Below are positions 45,470 to 55,699 of a DNA stretch of 64,000 bases, one piece after another. The notes beneath the pieces are model-generated. The model was not told the DNA's origin. It saw only the letters and a list, made by a program, of their open reading frames with translations, and searched no databases. Origin of the DNA: Bathynomus jamesi (lineage: Eukaryota > Arthropoda > Malacostraca > Isopoda > Cirolanidae); contig JAJOZX010002576.1 in NCBI GenBank assembly GCA_023014485.1, forward strand, positions 296,501 through 360,500, given 5' to 3'. The translations under genes were made by a program, and so were the position numbers. How positions within the stretch are numbered: the first letter of the stretch is position 1; every line of letters starts with the position of its first letter.

Positions 45470-46330
45470 TCAAGGGGGCAATAAAATCATTCCATCCAGG
45501 AAAATCTTAGTATGATAGTTGTAAGATTTAAGTAGAGGGCTTCCTGCTTCTCTTAACAGGGATACTCTCTTACTATAATACATATCTATGAGTTTACAGT
45601 GAGAATCATTTGAGCAAGGATTACTACAGGATAGATGCAAAATTTCTAAATTATTAAAGAGGTGACCTGTTCTGTCTTTGTATTCTATTCTCTGTTGCAT
45701 ATTAAAATTAGACCAATCGACGCGATTGTTCTTACCTATTGAGTTCTTGTTATGTCGTGTTGCGCATAAATTGGTAAAATTAATTAATAGTTCTAATGGT
45801 CTATGATCAGAACGAAGGAAATCATACAGAATATGAACTCTAACAATTCGATCGTTTAGATTATTACTAGTGAGAGAATGATCAATCCACCTGGTGGTAC
45901 CACTCACATCACTAACGTATGTAAAATTACCAGTGGTTACCCGTAATACATCTACATCACTTATACTTAATTTGCCCGACTCGTACATGTTAACCAATTC
46001 TACAAAGAATTCCGAGTTCACATGAGCATTAAAATCCCCCATTATTATACAGTGAGAATGTTTGTGGTTATCTGATAATGACTTAATTTTGTACAGCAAA
46101 TCAATGTATTCATCTTGATTACTGCCGTTGTTGTATGGTAAATAGCAGTTTACAATTAATATGCAATCATTGTTCACTTGTAATTCAATGCCTAACAACC
46201 TTACATTATCACTTGTTAAAATTTTTATATGTTTTGACAAATTTTTCCTTATTAAGAAAGAAACACTACCAAAAGGCCTACCGTACATTAATTCATCTGA
46301 CAAGTATACTGCTGATGACGCATGGTACAT
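45470..46330 (-). pseudogene. LINE C copy 2 endonuclease, open over 286 aa
   Basis: The minus-strand frame begins MYHASSAVYLSDELMYGRPF and contains LGIELQVNNDCILIVNCYLP, IIMGDFNAHVNSEFF (catalytic), TRWIDHSLTSNNL and RSDHRPLELLINF (catalytic). It is uninterrupted from 46330 to 45470. Its N-terminal residues, present in copy 1 (QEQWLPKQEL), are lost with the 5' truncation. AP-endonuclease-like; nicks the target. Confidence 0.85.
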
Positions 46331-46369
46331 AAAGTCATCATGGATGGTAGAGAATAAAGGTGTAACGTA

Positions 46370-46500
46370 ATATAAGCATCTTGTTTATTTTAGCTTTCAT
46401 TTTTCCTATTTATTTTCTTTTATTTTCCGCCTTATATATATATACACAGTGAGAGGGAATCATAACGCTACATCGTTTAACTAACTATATTTAAGTAGTG

Positions 46501-46542
<42 letters not shown>

Positions 46543-47140
46543 TATAAAGAATTTTATATATGATTATTAATTAGGCCTATTAAATAAGGATAAATGATTA
46601 TTAACCAAGTTTCTAAACAAAACTTTGGGCGAATATGTTCTGCTAATTTTATAGGTTTTTAATAATTTTTTATTACTTCAGTCATCAAACAGACATACTT
46701 TGTCTCACTTTTCCTTAAATCCTACAATTTAGACAGAACACCTTCAAGATTCGAATTATTATAGGTCTCTACGTCTTCAATAACTATTTATCAATCTACG
46801 CGTACACCTTTTTCGTGTATCCAATTACGCATTAGAGGAAAGTGGAAAATAAAGGATAATATCAAATACTAGAATACTTAATCTAAGCTATACCATGCAT
46901 TTTTTAAGTGTTTTTTAAATTTATTTATTTATATACAAGAAGTCATCATTTCATCGCCGCGTCATTTCTTTTATGAATGTCAAAGGCCATCGTGCTGAGA
47001 GGCTGACTTTTTAAAAATTAATTATTTATATTGCTATCGTTCGCACTGGAATTACTCAGATAACGGAATACCGCTCCAGAGGTACCTCCAGTTTGTCAGC
47101 ACACCCCAATTTAAGAATTCCAGAGAAATTGTAAATCATA
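46370..47140. other. No gene; (TA)n array
   Basis: TA array 46503-46550 and AT-rich DNA. No supported coding or inverted repeats. Confidence 0.55.
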
Positions 47141-47149
47141 TATGTCTCC

Positions 47150-48671
47150 CCCCATCTTTTTTTTATTTTCCCTTTATTTCAAATTTCTGCTACTAAAAAA
47201 TCTTGTCTAACCCACTCCTAAACGTATTTACCGAAGTGTTCACCACCATCCCTGTTGGAATACTACTTCACCTCTCATCCATTTTTAGGTGAAAAAGGCC
47301 CCAACAACGTATACATATCTCAATTCTTTTACCCTTTATTTCAAAGCCGTTGTTTCTCATAATGTTCCTATCGTCTAGGTCAGTGGTTCACAACCTTTTT
47401 TGCGCCATGCCCCACCTCGACACCTAAAAAAATTTGATGCCCCCATTAATATAAAAACAAATTTGGTGTTGAAAAGGTATTATTTAAAATTTACAGTAAT
47501 ATGAGTACATTTAATATGAGTTACCGTACATTCAATATGAGTAAATAAACTTGAGGTTGAAGCTAACTAAATTATTACCTTGAAATAAAATTTCTCAGTT
47601 GAAAAGTTATAATTTTAAATTTCAATAATATGAGTATATTCAATATGAGTTACATTAAATATGAGTCAAGAAACTTGAGATTGAAGCTAACTATATTATT
47701 TCCTTGAAATAAAACTTCTCAGTTGAAAAGTTGCAATTTTAAATTCACAAAAAAAGTAATTTAATCAATAATACCACTTTAAATTCACAATATTAGGTAA
47801 AAATACAGCAAATTCAAAGTTTGATAATCTCAAGTTAGTGAGATCCTTGAGCTTGATGTTTACTACAAATGGTTTTGATTTCAGGCACTAACTTAGTTAG
47901 CTTCAGTCTTAAGTCTCCTCGTTTTGTGATATCCAGTCGGTTTCTTTTTTTCTGTAGTAAGTCACTTACAGCACTAAAACCACATTCCACCAAATATGAA
48001 GATGGGAATGGTAACAGTAGCTCTCTCGCCAAACGAGTTGAATTATTATGTATAAATTTCATTTTATTATTATGTATAAATTTCATTATTTTATAATTTT
48101 ATTATTATGTATAAATTTCATTTTATTGTAGCACTTTCAAATTGCCCCCCAAAATATTCAAATTGCCCCCTTGTGGGGCGTGCGCCCCACGTTGGGAATC
48201 ACTGGTCTAGGTCAAAAAAATTATCAAAATTTACTTTGTCAAAACGATTTAAAATATATCATTATCATTATCATTTAAACACTTGAATTAATTCACCTCT
48301 TAAATGCTATTCTAGCTTATACAAATTCAGTCTTTTGAGTCTGTTTCGTATGATTTAGTATGTAAAGATGGAATAAACTTTATTGCTCATCGCTGAACTC
48401 TTTTTACTGTTTCTATATCGCTACTCATGTATAGGGACCAAAGCCGTGAAACATAAGATTTATATTCAAAATTACGAGATGTAAAGCCAAATACTTCCTT
48501 AGATTTACTGCTTGCGACTGAACATTGTTTTGAAATATTTAAATCCTTTGTAACTCCAACAGGTAAGATTGAAGTCGTACGCAACCATGAATTTACAGTG
48601 TTAAAACCAGTGTTAAAACTCACTGTTAAAACCACACTGATATCTATGTTTTTCTCTTTATTATTTAACAA
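47150..48671 (-). pseudogene. LINE F (Rex/CR1-like) RT C-terminus, split by hAT
   Basis: The minus-strand frame 48671-48387 reads DISVVLTVSFNTGFNTVN, ILPVGVTKDLNISKQCSVAS, KEVFGFTSRNFEYKSYVSRL and SSDIETVKRVQR. Further fragments up to the hAT at 48204 give FDKVNFDNFFDLDD-like residues. Beyond the hAT (47372 down) come NNGFEIKGKRI and NTSVNTFRSGLDKIF. These are the conserved tail motifs of a common CR1/Rex-type LINE. 5'-truncated; no palm motifs. Confidence 0.72.
47381..48204 (-). mobile_element. hAT (Buster-like) deletion derivative, 824 bp
   Basis: Perfect 8-bp duplication GTCTAGGT (47373-47380 and 48205-48212). Ends CAGTGGTTCACAACC and GTTGGGAATCACTG. The minus-strand frame 48086-47835 encodes the dimerization domain: LLLPFPSSYLVECGFSAVSD, KKRNRLDITKRGDLRLKLTK, CSKHQAQGSH. 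This resembles SCAND3/ZBED5-type Buster hAT proteins. The N-terminal and catalytic parts are deleted. Inserted in LINE F. Confidence 0.9.
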
Positions 48672-48903
48672 TTAAACTGAGGTTAATTGATTTAACCTTT
48701 TCCTAACTAATTAATTTCCCCTAAACTACTGTATGTACACTCGATTAGAAAAGTTGGAACTGGACCACAGCTACCTAATGGCCAGTGTATTTTGACCTTT
48801 GACTTTTGTAACCAATGATAAAAATTAGACTACTTGCCCCTAAAAACACACAAAATTAAACGTTAATGCCAACATTGTGTAAAGCTATATGGATGTGATC
48901 ATG

Positions 48904-49125
48904 CAGAGCTGGGCACTTGCGGTTTTTTTTGCGGTACTGCGGTACTGCGGTACTACCGCACTACCAAACCGGTACCGCATAACGCAGTACCGCAAAGGAT
49001 CGCTGAAAGTACAGCCTGTACTTTCAGCGATCCTTTGCGGTACTGCGTTATGCGGTACCGGTTTGGTAGTGCGGTAGTACCGCAGTACCGCAGTACCGCA
49101 AAAAAAACGCAAGTGCCCAGCTCTG
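48904..49125. repeat. 222-bp nearly perfect palindrome with hAT-like ends
   Basis: CAGAGCTGGGCACTTGCG at the left is mirrored at the right end (AAGTGCCCAGCTCTG). The arms are about 105 bp with a very short loop (around 49012) and contain repeated GCGGTACT words. ORFs on both strands are the same arm read twice. I see no 8-bp duplication. Confidence 0.88.
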
Positions 49126-49162
49126 ATGTATATCTTGGGTAATGTGTTCTTCCTGAAAAAAG

Positions 49163-49178
49163 AATATTATTATTATTA

Positions 49179-49215
<37 letters not shown>
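49163..49215. repeat. (ATT)n microsatellite
   Basis: Trinucleotide array. Confidence 0.93.
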
Positions 49216-49216
<1 letters not shown>

Positions 49217-49414
49217 CAATGAAACTCTGGGCTTTGAAATTATACCTGGTAACCTGGTAGAAGTTCCGTGTGCCGGTCTTTCTTCACACCTAGGTCAAGC
49301 TGGTTGCCTCACCTCTAGATTTGGCCTGATGGAGGAGCGAGTTGCTCTCTTGCGATCCCCATCGCACATAGCCACGTACACCCGGTTCGTCCGGTACCGT
49401 CCTGAGCCAGGCAT

Positions 49415-50235
49415 CTAGTCTCTTTTCGAAGATTTCAACCTTGGCACCTGTGTTGTTTCAGAGGTTTTTCGAAAGCTGGCTAAATAGTCCTGGCCCCTGA
49501 CAACCAAGCTATTTTCCTTAAATGTTGAGGGTATCCCTTTGCAAGCCTTTAGTTTGGGAACACTAGACATTCTACCTTTCCTAGTGCTGTTTGGATGGTT
49601 ACTGGATTTAGTTTGAGGTTTGGTACCAGTTTTTCGATCACTTTCCATATGTAAATTATAATGTATCTCTCTCTTTCCAGCGAATATAAATTTAATTTAC
49701 GTAGTCTTCCCCAGTAGTTGAGTTCTTTGCAGCTATCAATCTTGGCTGTGAAATTTCTTTGGATTTCTTTTAGCTTATTAATTTCTTCATTTTTGTATGG
49801 GGACGTTAAGACTGAGCAGTATTCAAGTTTTGGTACGATTGGTGTTTTCAGCAGAGGAATCATTACATTCTCACCCCTTCTTTTGAAGGTTCTCAACAGC
49901 TGTCCCGTAATTCCCTTTGCTTTGTTTATTGCTATCTGATTTTGTGTTTCAAATTTTGAATCACCCATAAATCTTTTGCTTTCGTGCTTCTCTGAATTTC
50001 CTGTCTATCTGGGGCATAGTATGCTGTCTATTTAAATTCCTCATTTCTTCCATATCTCAATAGCTGAAATTTCTCTGTTATCTATGCAATTAATTAATTT
50101 CATAGCTACTCTCCTTCTTTTGCGGAATAGTGTTTGCTTTTGCCTCTCGAAATGATTCCTCTTTCCCTTTAGCTGTACTTTCGAAGCATATTTTTCTAAG
50201 ATTTCCAGCGTCTTTCCTTCCAAGGTTATTAGCAT
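49415..50235 (-). pseudogene. LINE D copy 2, linker and RT C-terminus
   Basis: 50235-50041 reads LEKYASKVQLKGKRNHFERQ, TLFRKRRRVAMKLIN, the linker before the RT. 49968-49549 reads KAKGITGQLLRTFKRRGENV, LLKTPIVPKLEYCSVLTSPY, KEIQRNFTAKIDSCKELNYW, SLERERYIIIYIWKVIEKLV. In the 49648-49415 frame the C-terminus follows. The entire RT palm between these blocks is absent, so a deletion joined linker to thumb. Confidence 0.8.
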
Positions 50236-50603
50236 TTATTTGGTTGTTTTATCCTCTAAGACTGGTTTTCACTCTATTTCTGCCATATGGGATCTGATTT
50301 CTTCCTAATTTATAGTCTTAGAGTTTAGATTAAAAATCTCTAATTTGCTTCTTTCTTCAGTATGAGTAGTTTTATTTAGTGCTCTCGTCATATTAGTGGA
50401 TACCTCGACAAACTGTGGTCTGAGATATTTGTTGGTGTTATGTTTATATCATTGATTAAGTTGGTGTTATTCGTGAATACCAGAGCCAAACAGTTATTTT
50501 TTACTGGCGTTTTCTGTTGTCTCCTGTGTTAACATAAATCATTTGTTAGAGCTATCAAAATGTTTGCTTGTTCCTGGTCTTCTCTTGTGCCTCCCTTGTC
50601 CTG

Positions 50604-50607
<4 letters not shown>

Positions 50608-50670
<63 letters not shown>
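50608..50670. repeat. (TA)n array
   Basis: TA dinucleotides with one interruption, immediately left of the Penelope-type terminal-repeat fragment. Confidence 0.95.
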
Positions 50671-50675
<5 letters not shown>

Positions 50676-50729
50676 TAAATATATAATGAAAATTATTTCA
50701 CGAATGTAACACGTGAATAATATTTATGA

Positions 50730-50820
50730 TGAAAATAACCACGAAGGAAAAAGAAAACACTCAATGTTCCTGAGGATGTCATTAGACGAAAGCGCTTGAG
50801 CACTATTTTGTTTTCTTTTA
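50730..50820 (+). ncRNA. Penelope-type fragment with hammerhead-like motif
   Basis: Contains ACCACGAAGGAAAAAGAAAA and, at 50764-50803, the same CTGAGGA ... GTC ATTA GAC GAAA core as 36341-36380. Helix I keeps five of six pairs. Single arm only, no palindrome. Confidence 0.65.
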
Positions 50821-50826
50821 TACATA

Positions 50827-51087
50827 CACGGTGTCCTAAAATCACCTAGTAAACTTCTGTGTTCTAAATTTACGTAGTAAACTTTTATATGAACGCAATA
50901 TCTTAACAAAAATTATGTGATATTCAATAATTTTATTTTAAATAGAGTAACAATAAGAAAAACAACAATAACTGTTTATTTTAGATGTTCAAAGTGTCTT
51001 CCTTCAACTTGAACACATTGTTCACAAAGTCCGAATGTTGATCGACAGACATATAAAAGTTTACTAGGTAATTTTAGAACACTCGTG
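50827..51087. mobile_element. ~261-bp MITE
   Basis: CACGGTGTCCTAAAATCACC at the left pairs with the inverted right end (GGTAATTTTAGAACACTCGTG), about 30 bp, with TA before the left end. The interior includes a decayed stretch (CAAAGTGTCTTCCTTCAACT) similar to DUF4817-type element interiors, but no readable protein. Confidence 0.72.
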
Positions 51088-51093
51088 TGTGTG

Positions 51094-51099
<6 letters not shown>

Positions 51100-51140
<41 letters not shown>
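51100..51140. repeat. (TA)n array
   Basis: TA dinucleotides right of the MITE. Confidence 0.95.
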
Positions 51141-51142
<2 letters not shown>

Positions 51143-51328
51143 CTTTCCATCCTTTAAGAATTTTATAAATATGAAATTAAAATCACCGCAGTCTTACATT
51201 CAGAGATGGGGTGTTTAAGGACTTTATTAGGTTCCAGATGTCAACAATGGTTTCAGAGAATTTTGCAGCTGAAGTGTCAGCTCGTAGTATTTTGATTTTG
51301 ATTTCTTTTTTATCTATGAAGTCAGTAT

Positions 51329-51559
51329 TCAGTCTCCTTGGTAGTTTTTAAGATGTGTTCCTGTGAGGTATGCAATGTCAGTCCTTGTTTCTTCCATGAA
51401 TCCTTGCAGATATGAAACTTTGTTTATCAGTTGGTTCGGTCTTAGCGTTTGAATATTTGCTAGAACTATATTTATGTTTCCTGTTTTGCGTTGTCCTTCG
51501 AGTATTCCAAATTCAATTTCCTTCAGTGTTGCGTGTTTTGTATTCCAATGGTCCTCCAA
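51329..51559 (-). pseudogene. LINE D copy 2, endonuclease N-terminus
   Basis: Minus-strand frame: EIEFGILEGQRKTGNINIVL, ANIQTLRPNQLINKVSYLQG, DIAYLTGTHLKNYQGD. The pattern (N-x-Q-x-L ... E-T-R-T-D-I-A-x-L-T-E) is the N-terminal part of an AP-type endonuclease. T-G-T replaces the usual T-E-T, so a catalytic Glu is probably lost. Confidence 0.7.
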
Positions 51560-51719
51560 GAAAGCTATGTTTCCGGTTACCTGTTCTGGTAGTTTCTTGC
51601 TTGGTAACGGTTGGGCTCGGAGGTTCTCAGCTGTGTCGACTGTGTCGGCTTAGTATTCGTATTGTGTCTGCGATCTCGAGAAAACTTGCTTTGTGGTTTG
51701 TATTTATAAGTTCCTTGCC

Positions 51720-52230
51720 GTTTTTCTTATTGCCCTTTGAGTTTGTTGGGAGTGACACTTCTTACCATATTTGTAACCCACCTGCCTTGCATAGTACTTG
51801 CAAATGGTGTGGTGATAAAATTTGCAGCTGCCGCCAAATTTACAGTCAATGTAATAGAAATTACACATGGTGGGTTGTTCGTATATACACTGTCCTCCCT
51901 TTTATCTGCAAATGCCCTTTGCATACAATTTGCATACAGTTCTTTCCACATTATCATTCGGGGCCTTTGTTTTTGTTGGTTGCTTCAATTCCTTTCTAGG
52001 AGATAACCTCAGTCTATTATTTTGATTTCTCTCTTGTTTTTCCCTATTCACTATGGTGTTTTCGGACTGATATACGTGTTTCTTTTAGTGTTTTTGTTAC
52101 AATTATTTTTTCTTCACCCTCTTTGTGTATTGGTATACCGACATGTGACATGCTTGTATCTGCTTCATTTTTCTTCGTCTCCTTTCCTGTTTCTTTCTGT
52201 TCATCATTTATATCCTCTTGTTTCGTTGTT
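51720..52230 (-). pseudogene. LINE D copy 2, ORF1 with CCCH-type zinc fingers
   Basis: Minus strand in broken frames: EETTKQEDINDEQKETGKET (52230s), RLRLSPRKELKQPTKTKAP (about 52010-51955), then VCKLYAKGIC, GGQCIYEQPTMCNFYYID, CKFGGSCKFYHHTICKYYAR (51930-51775). The spacing of C and H resembles CCCH zinc fingers of RNA-binding LINE ORF1 proteins. At least two frameshifts. Confidence 0.55.
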
Positions 52231-52269
52231 TCCTCAGTATTTATTTTTGTTTTATAAACCGTAAACGAA

Positions 52270-52768
52270 TTTATCTCCGTTAGACATCTTTCACAGAAAT
52301 ATTTTACTTCATTTAGTTGTTTGGCACTTGCTATAGGAGTGATATCTTCATCTTTTCATTCCAGGCAGTTAAAATTAAAGAGAAATTGAAGACGCTCACA
52401 TCTAATTGCCTTTTATTCATCGGCTGCATTGTTGCAAATGTTGCAGTATTATGGAAATCGGTTACCCATTCCCGCGCTATTTATATAAAGATTGGTGAGC
52501 GAAAAATTTACTCAGAAGGAGAGGGTGAGGTGTGGGGGGGTGGGGGGTTGATTATAGGGGATTGAGGGAGAACGGTCTCTGTTGCTCCGGGAAATGGGGG
52601 ATGACACGCGTTCTGTATGTCCACTGATTAGTGCTTGAGAGCGACCGACGGGGACATCGGAAGATGGCTTTAGGAAATTTGGGGAAAAACAAAGTACACC
52701 TTGTTTTAAACGTATGGATGGGCACCTAAACATTTCTTTAAATGGAACTAATCGAGTAAGAATAATTT

Positions 52769-52770
<2 letters not shown>
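52270..52770. other. No supported gene
   Basis: Short ORFs on both strands without recognisable motifs; G-rich tract near 52535-52560. Confidence 0.5.
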
Positions 52771-52848
<78 letters not shown>

Positions 52849-52850
52849 CA
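52768..52850. repeat. (CT)n-(TA)n compound microsatellite
   Basis: CT units with one interruption to 52830, then TA units. Confidence 0.95.
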
Positions 52851-52857
52851 TATATGT

Positions 52858-52985
52858 AACGAGATTGTAGACATCAATTGACCAGGGAAGTACTCCGGAG
52901 GGGACGTTAGGCAAAAGACAGTGAGTGCTGGTACTCCCATTTCTCCTGTCACTGTCCTCCTTAGTTGGTCTTTTTCCTTCCCGCA
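52858..52985 (-). repeat. Dispersed repeat, uninterrupted copy
   Basis: Reverse complement of the repeat split by the mariner at 41124. It shows the uninterrupted target CGGAGTACTT. Internal word GGAGTACCAGCACTCACTG compares with 41079-41097. Confidence 0.72.
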
Positions 52986-52989
52986 TTAA

Positions 52990-53715
52990 AGTATATATAT
53001 GTATTGTGTATATATATATACCCTGAGCGTTTGATTTTGATATTTTCCCATATATTTCGCCTTTAAATTTAAATTCTTATTGCAACGAGGTCGCCATAAA
53101 AAATCTAAACGTCTCGAGACAGGCGTCAGTGATGAAAGAAAGTTTTCAAAAGCTAAAAAAAAGGTCTCATTCATGACAGTCAGTGAAATTTATACATTTT
53201 AAAAATGTGGCGAGTTCACTCTGTTCTTTCAATACGGGAATTAATAACAGACAAGAATCTGAGATGAAGAGAGACACAAACAGACATACACAGACAGCCA
53301 GAAAGAAAAACAGATAGACCGATAGAAAGACGGGTGAATAGAGAGACACCTAAAGTTAATTAAACAGACCAGAAGCCACACTGACAAGTAGAACGTGGAA
53401 TTACTCGTACTTTTTTATTAATAGGATCGAAATTTCAAATTCATTCACATCAACGTACAGACAGACTTCATTATTATTAAAAGCTGTCATATACAGTAAT
53501 TTACTAAAACAATTGCTTTATTAAACATCCTCAATTAAATATAGGTCAGTTTTGTTTATATAAAGTCTATTCCATTTCATTTCTTATATTTGTAGCGCCA
53601 TTATACCCAAAGTTTAAAATATCCAACTGGTTGAAGACTATCGAGATGATGCCCAAACTGTTGTATTTCTTACTGAAAATCACTTTACAGCACAGTCTAA
53701 ACGGTTTACACTTTG
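52990..53715. other. No supported gene
   Basis: Short ORFs only. A stretch rich in ACAGACA words (53270-53330) is a degenerate simple repeat. Confidence 0.5.
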
Positions 53716-53717
53716 GA

Positions 53718-53723
53718 GAGAGA

Positions 53724-53774
<51 letters not shown>
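53718..53774. repeat. (GA)n microsatellite
   Basis: GA units; the RERERE frame through them is not a gene. Confidence 0.97.
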
Positions 53775-53775
<1 letters not shown>

Positions 53776-53779
53776 CAGA

Positions 53780-54380
53780 AACTCAATTTCCTTGTCGGAA
53801 ACTAACTATGAGAGAAGAAATTTATGGAAATTCAAAAATTACAAGAAGTTGTATGGAAATGATTAGACACCACTTTTTATGTAATTTTCATCAAAAGACG
53901 TGTACAGCTGAGAATTGATTTATGTATGTATGTATGTATCTGCCTATATATTTATATATTTTAACAGGTACGCCATTCGAATTTCATATCTGTTCTACAT
54001 CTACGTCTTTATAAAGAAATTTTTAATACCTAATCTACTGTAATACCTGCTGAAATTATCATACCTTTACCTAAACAGGCATCATTTTAAATTACTTTAA
54101 AATAATAACAAAGTAATGAACAAAATTTTTTGTTTGGTACATCATTCTCATATCTAATTACCTTTGGAGAAATTATTGTTGTTTTACCTTTGGAGAAGTA
54201 AGATGGAAAGTGGGAGGACATGCATGATAGGAAGAGCTGCACTATTTTATGGGTCTTCTTTTTCGTATTTGTAAAGAAGAATTCTTGGGGTTGTTCGATT
54301 TATACAGGGTTGAAGTAATGTGGAATCATGAATAATAAAATATCTGATGGAGGAATATTAACAAGGTTTAGTAAACATAC
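53780..54380. other. No supported gene
   Basis: AT-rich; (TGTA)n at 53922-53938. Confidence 0.5.
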
Positions 54381-54382
54381 TG

Positions 54383-54388
<6 letters not shown>

Positions 54389-54456
<68 letters not shown>

Positions 54457-54506
54457 TTATTTATTTATTTATATACTGTATAGTGTGTGTATATATATAT
54501 ATATAT
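54389..54506. repeat. (TA)n, (TTTA)n, (TA)n arrays
   Basis: TA 54389-54452, TTTA units to 54472, TA 54490-54506. Confidence 0.95.
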
Positions 54507-54509
54507 GAT

Positions 54510-54590
54510 GTAAATAACCAGTGTTCCCGAGGATAATATTAGACGAAAGCGCTTGGGCACCATTCCGTGTTTTCTTTTTCCTTCGTTTTT
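54510..54590 (+). ncRNA. Penelope-type fragment with decayed hammerhead-like motif
   Basis: 54521-54560 aligns with the hammerhead motif at 36341 but has CCGAGGA for CTGAGGA and loses helix II pairing (TAAT for TGTC), so it should be inactive. The fragment ends in TTTCTTTTTCCTTCGTTTTT. Confidence 0.55.
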
Positions 54591-54694
54591 CAAGGCACAT
54601 AACATATCCGTTTCATGATGGGATGCAACGAGTCTTTTGCTTATATTGAGTTTCTGGATATAGTAGGCTAGATGTAGCTGTAACCCTTAGATGC

Positions 54695-54897
54695 TGTCCC
54701 AAAGCTGGATCCTATCTGCTTTGCAGATAGCTGGTAAGGGAAGCTATATTTTTGGGGCCTCTTTGCCAGTGACCCGTTGCCCACGTCGGGCTAACAACAT
54801 GAAAAAGAAAAAACTATAGTGTTTGTCATTTACCATTACTTATTCGGACTATAGTGGATTTAATTTTCCCAGAAGAGTTCCTTGTTCCATGCACGGG

Positions 54898-54898
<1 letters not shown>
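54695..54898 (+). repeat. Single-arm copy of the 30686 palindrome
   Basis: Matches the right arm 30911-31105 (AAAGCTGGATCC, CACGTCGGGCT, AGTTCCTTGTTCCATGCACG) with roughly 10% differences by eye. It abuts a (TA)n array at 54899-54973, as the palindrome does. Confidence 0.85.

Positions 54899-54973
<75 letters not shown>
54899..54973. repeat. (TA)n array, ~75 bp
   Basis: Uninterrupted TA dinucleotides. Confidence 0.97.
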
Positions 54974-54977
<4 letters not shown>

Positions 54978-54979
54978 TG

Positions 54980-55600
54980 AAAAGTTGTTATTATAAATAT
55001 TATCTAGTGAAAATTCATGAAGTGATTTTCATAATGATATGGCCAATTGAAGATGTTTTCACATTTAATATGAGACAAACATTACCCACCAAATTACACA
55101 CGAATTCGCTACGACACTGAGTACAAACGAGTTGCAAACTTGCAACGCTGAACGTTATTTTCAAAACCTGGTGAATCTGGCAATACGTATATAAAAAGTT
55201 GTGAGTTGCCATACAGTAATACTTTTATAATTTTTTATTAAAGACAAACTGGGAAAAGTATATAAATAATATTTGTATAGCTGTACCTACACTTCTCTAA
55301 AAATTTATTTCCTCTTGGAAAGTTTATTTCCATATATATACTTACACCTTTACCTTCACTTATTTTTATACCATACCTGTACCCTATACCGGTATGCCAT
55401 CCCTCGTTTTTAGTTTTTAATAAACTAACCCTTAAGAAAGATTTAGTTAAATTCACTGATTCTTTAAGATCGCGTGTCATTACCCCACAAAATAGTTGTC
55501 ATTACCCCACTGGGGTAATTTACCCCTAGGTTGGGAACCAATGCTTTAAGTCAATAGGTATTCCTACCTCTGTCTTTCAGGGAACTGACTCAAAATAAAA
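54980..55600. other. No supported gene; possible hAT end
   Basis: AT-rich. Near 55496-55550, repeated TTACCCC and AGGTTGGGAACCAATGC resemble a hAT terminal sequence, but no partner end or duplication was found. Confidence 0.4.
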
Positions 55601-55606
55601 GACGAC

Positions 55607-55697
55607 GGGGTCACCTGAAGATGAGGGCCCCCAGCCTTCTTTAGTTAGCCTTATAAAGCTAACTAAAGAAGGCTGCGGGCCCTGATCTTCGGGTGAT
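55607..55697. mobile_element. 91-bp hairpin MITE, GATCACCTGAAGAT family
   Basis: The left arm GGTCACCTGAAGATGAGGGC continues to CTTCTTTAGTTAGC; the right arm is its inverted complement ending CTTCGGGTGATTC. A tight hairpin with a short loop. Related to 57983-58190. Confidence 0.75.
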
Positions 55698-55699
55698 TC

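Larger units (their letters stand above)
43545..46355 (-). mobile_element. LINE C copy 2, 5'-truncated
   Basis: Same element as 17510-21590, in the same orientation. The 3' end has an ATTTTC-type tail (AATGAAAATGAAAATGAAAC at 43537-43560 on plus). The 5' end stops at about 46355, where similarity to copy 1 (21185) ends abruptly. It lacks the foldback insertion, so it shows the original LINE sequence at 43655-43730. TGGCATATTTTAAGTGCTCA and similar stretches are nearly identical in both copies. Confidence 0.87.
49260..52230 (-). mobile_element. LINE D copy 2, rearranged
   Basis: Minus strand. From right to left: ORF1 remnants with zinc fingers (52230-51720), endonuclease N-terminus (51559-51329), broken endonuclease and linker (about 50900-50041), then RT C-terminus (49968-49415) and 3' region (49260-49410). 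The RT catalytic core is deleted. (TA)n arrays (50608-50670, 51100-51140), a MITE (50827-51087) and a Penelope-type fragment lie inside. Confidence 0.75.

Noticed and set aside
48885..49112. Paired ORFs on both strands with tyrosine/arginine-rich repeats
   Set aside because: The same palindrome arm read in both directions.
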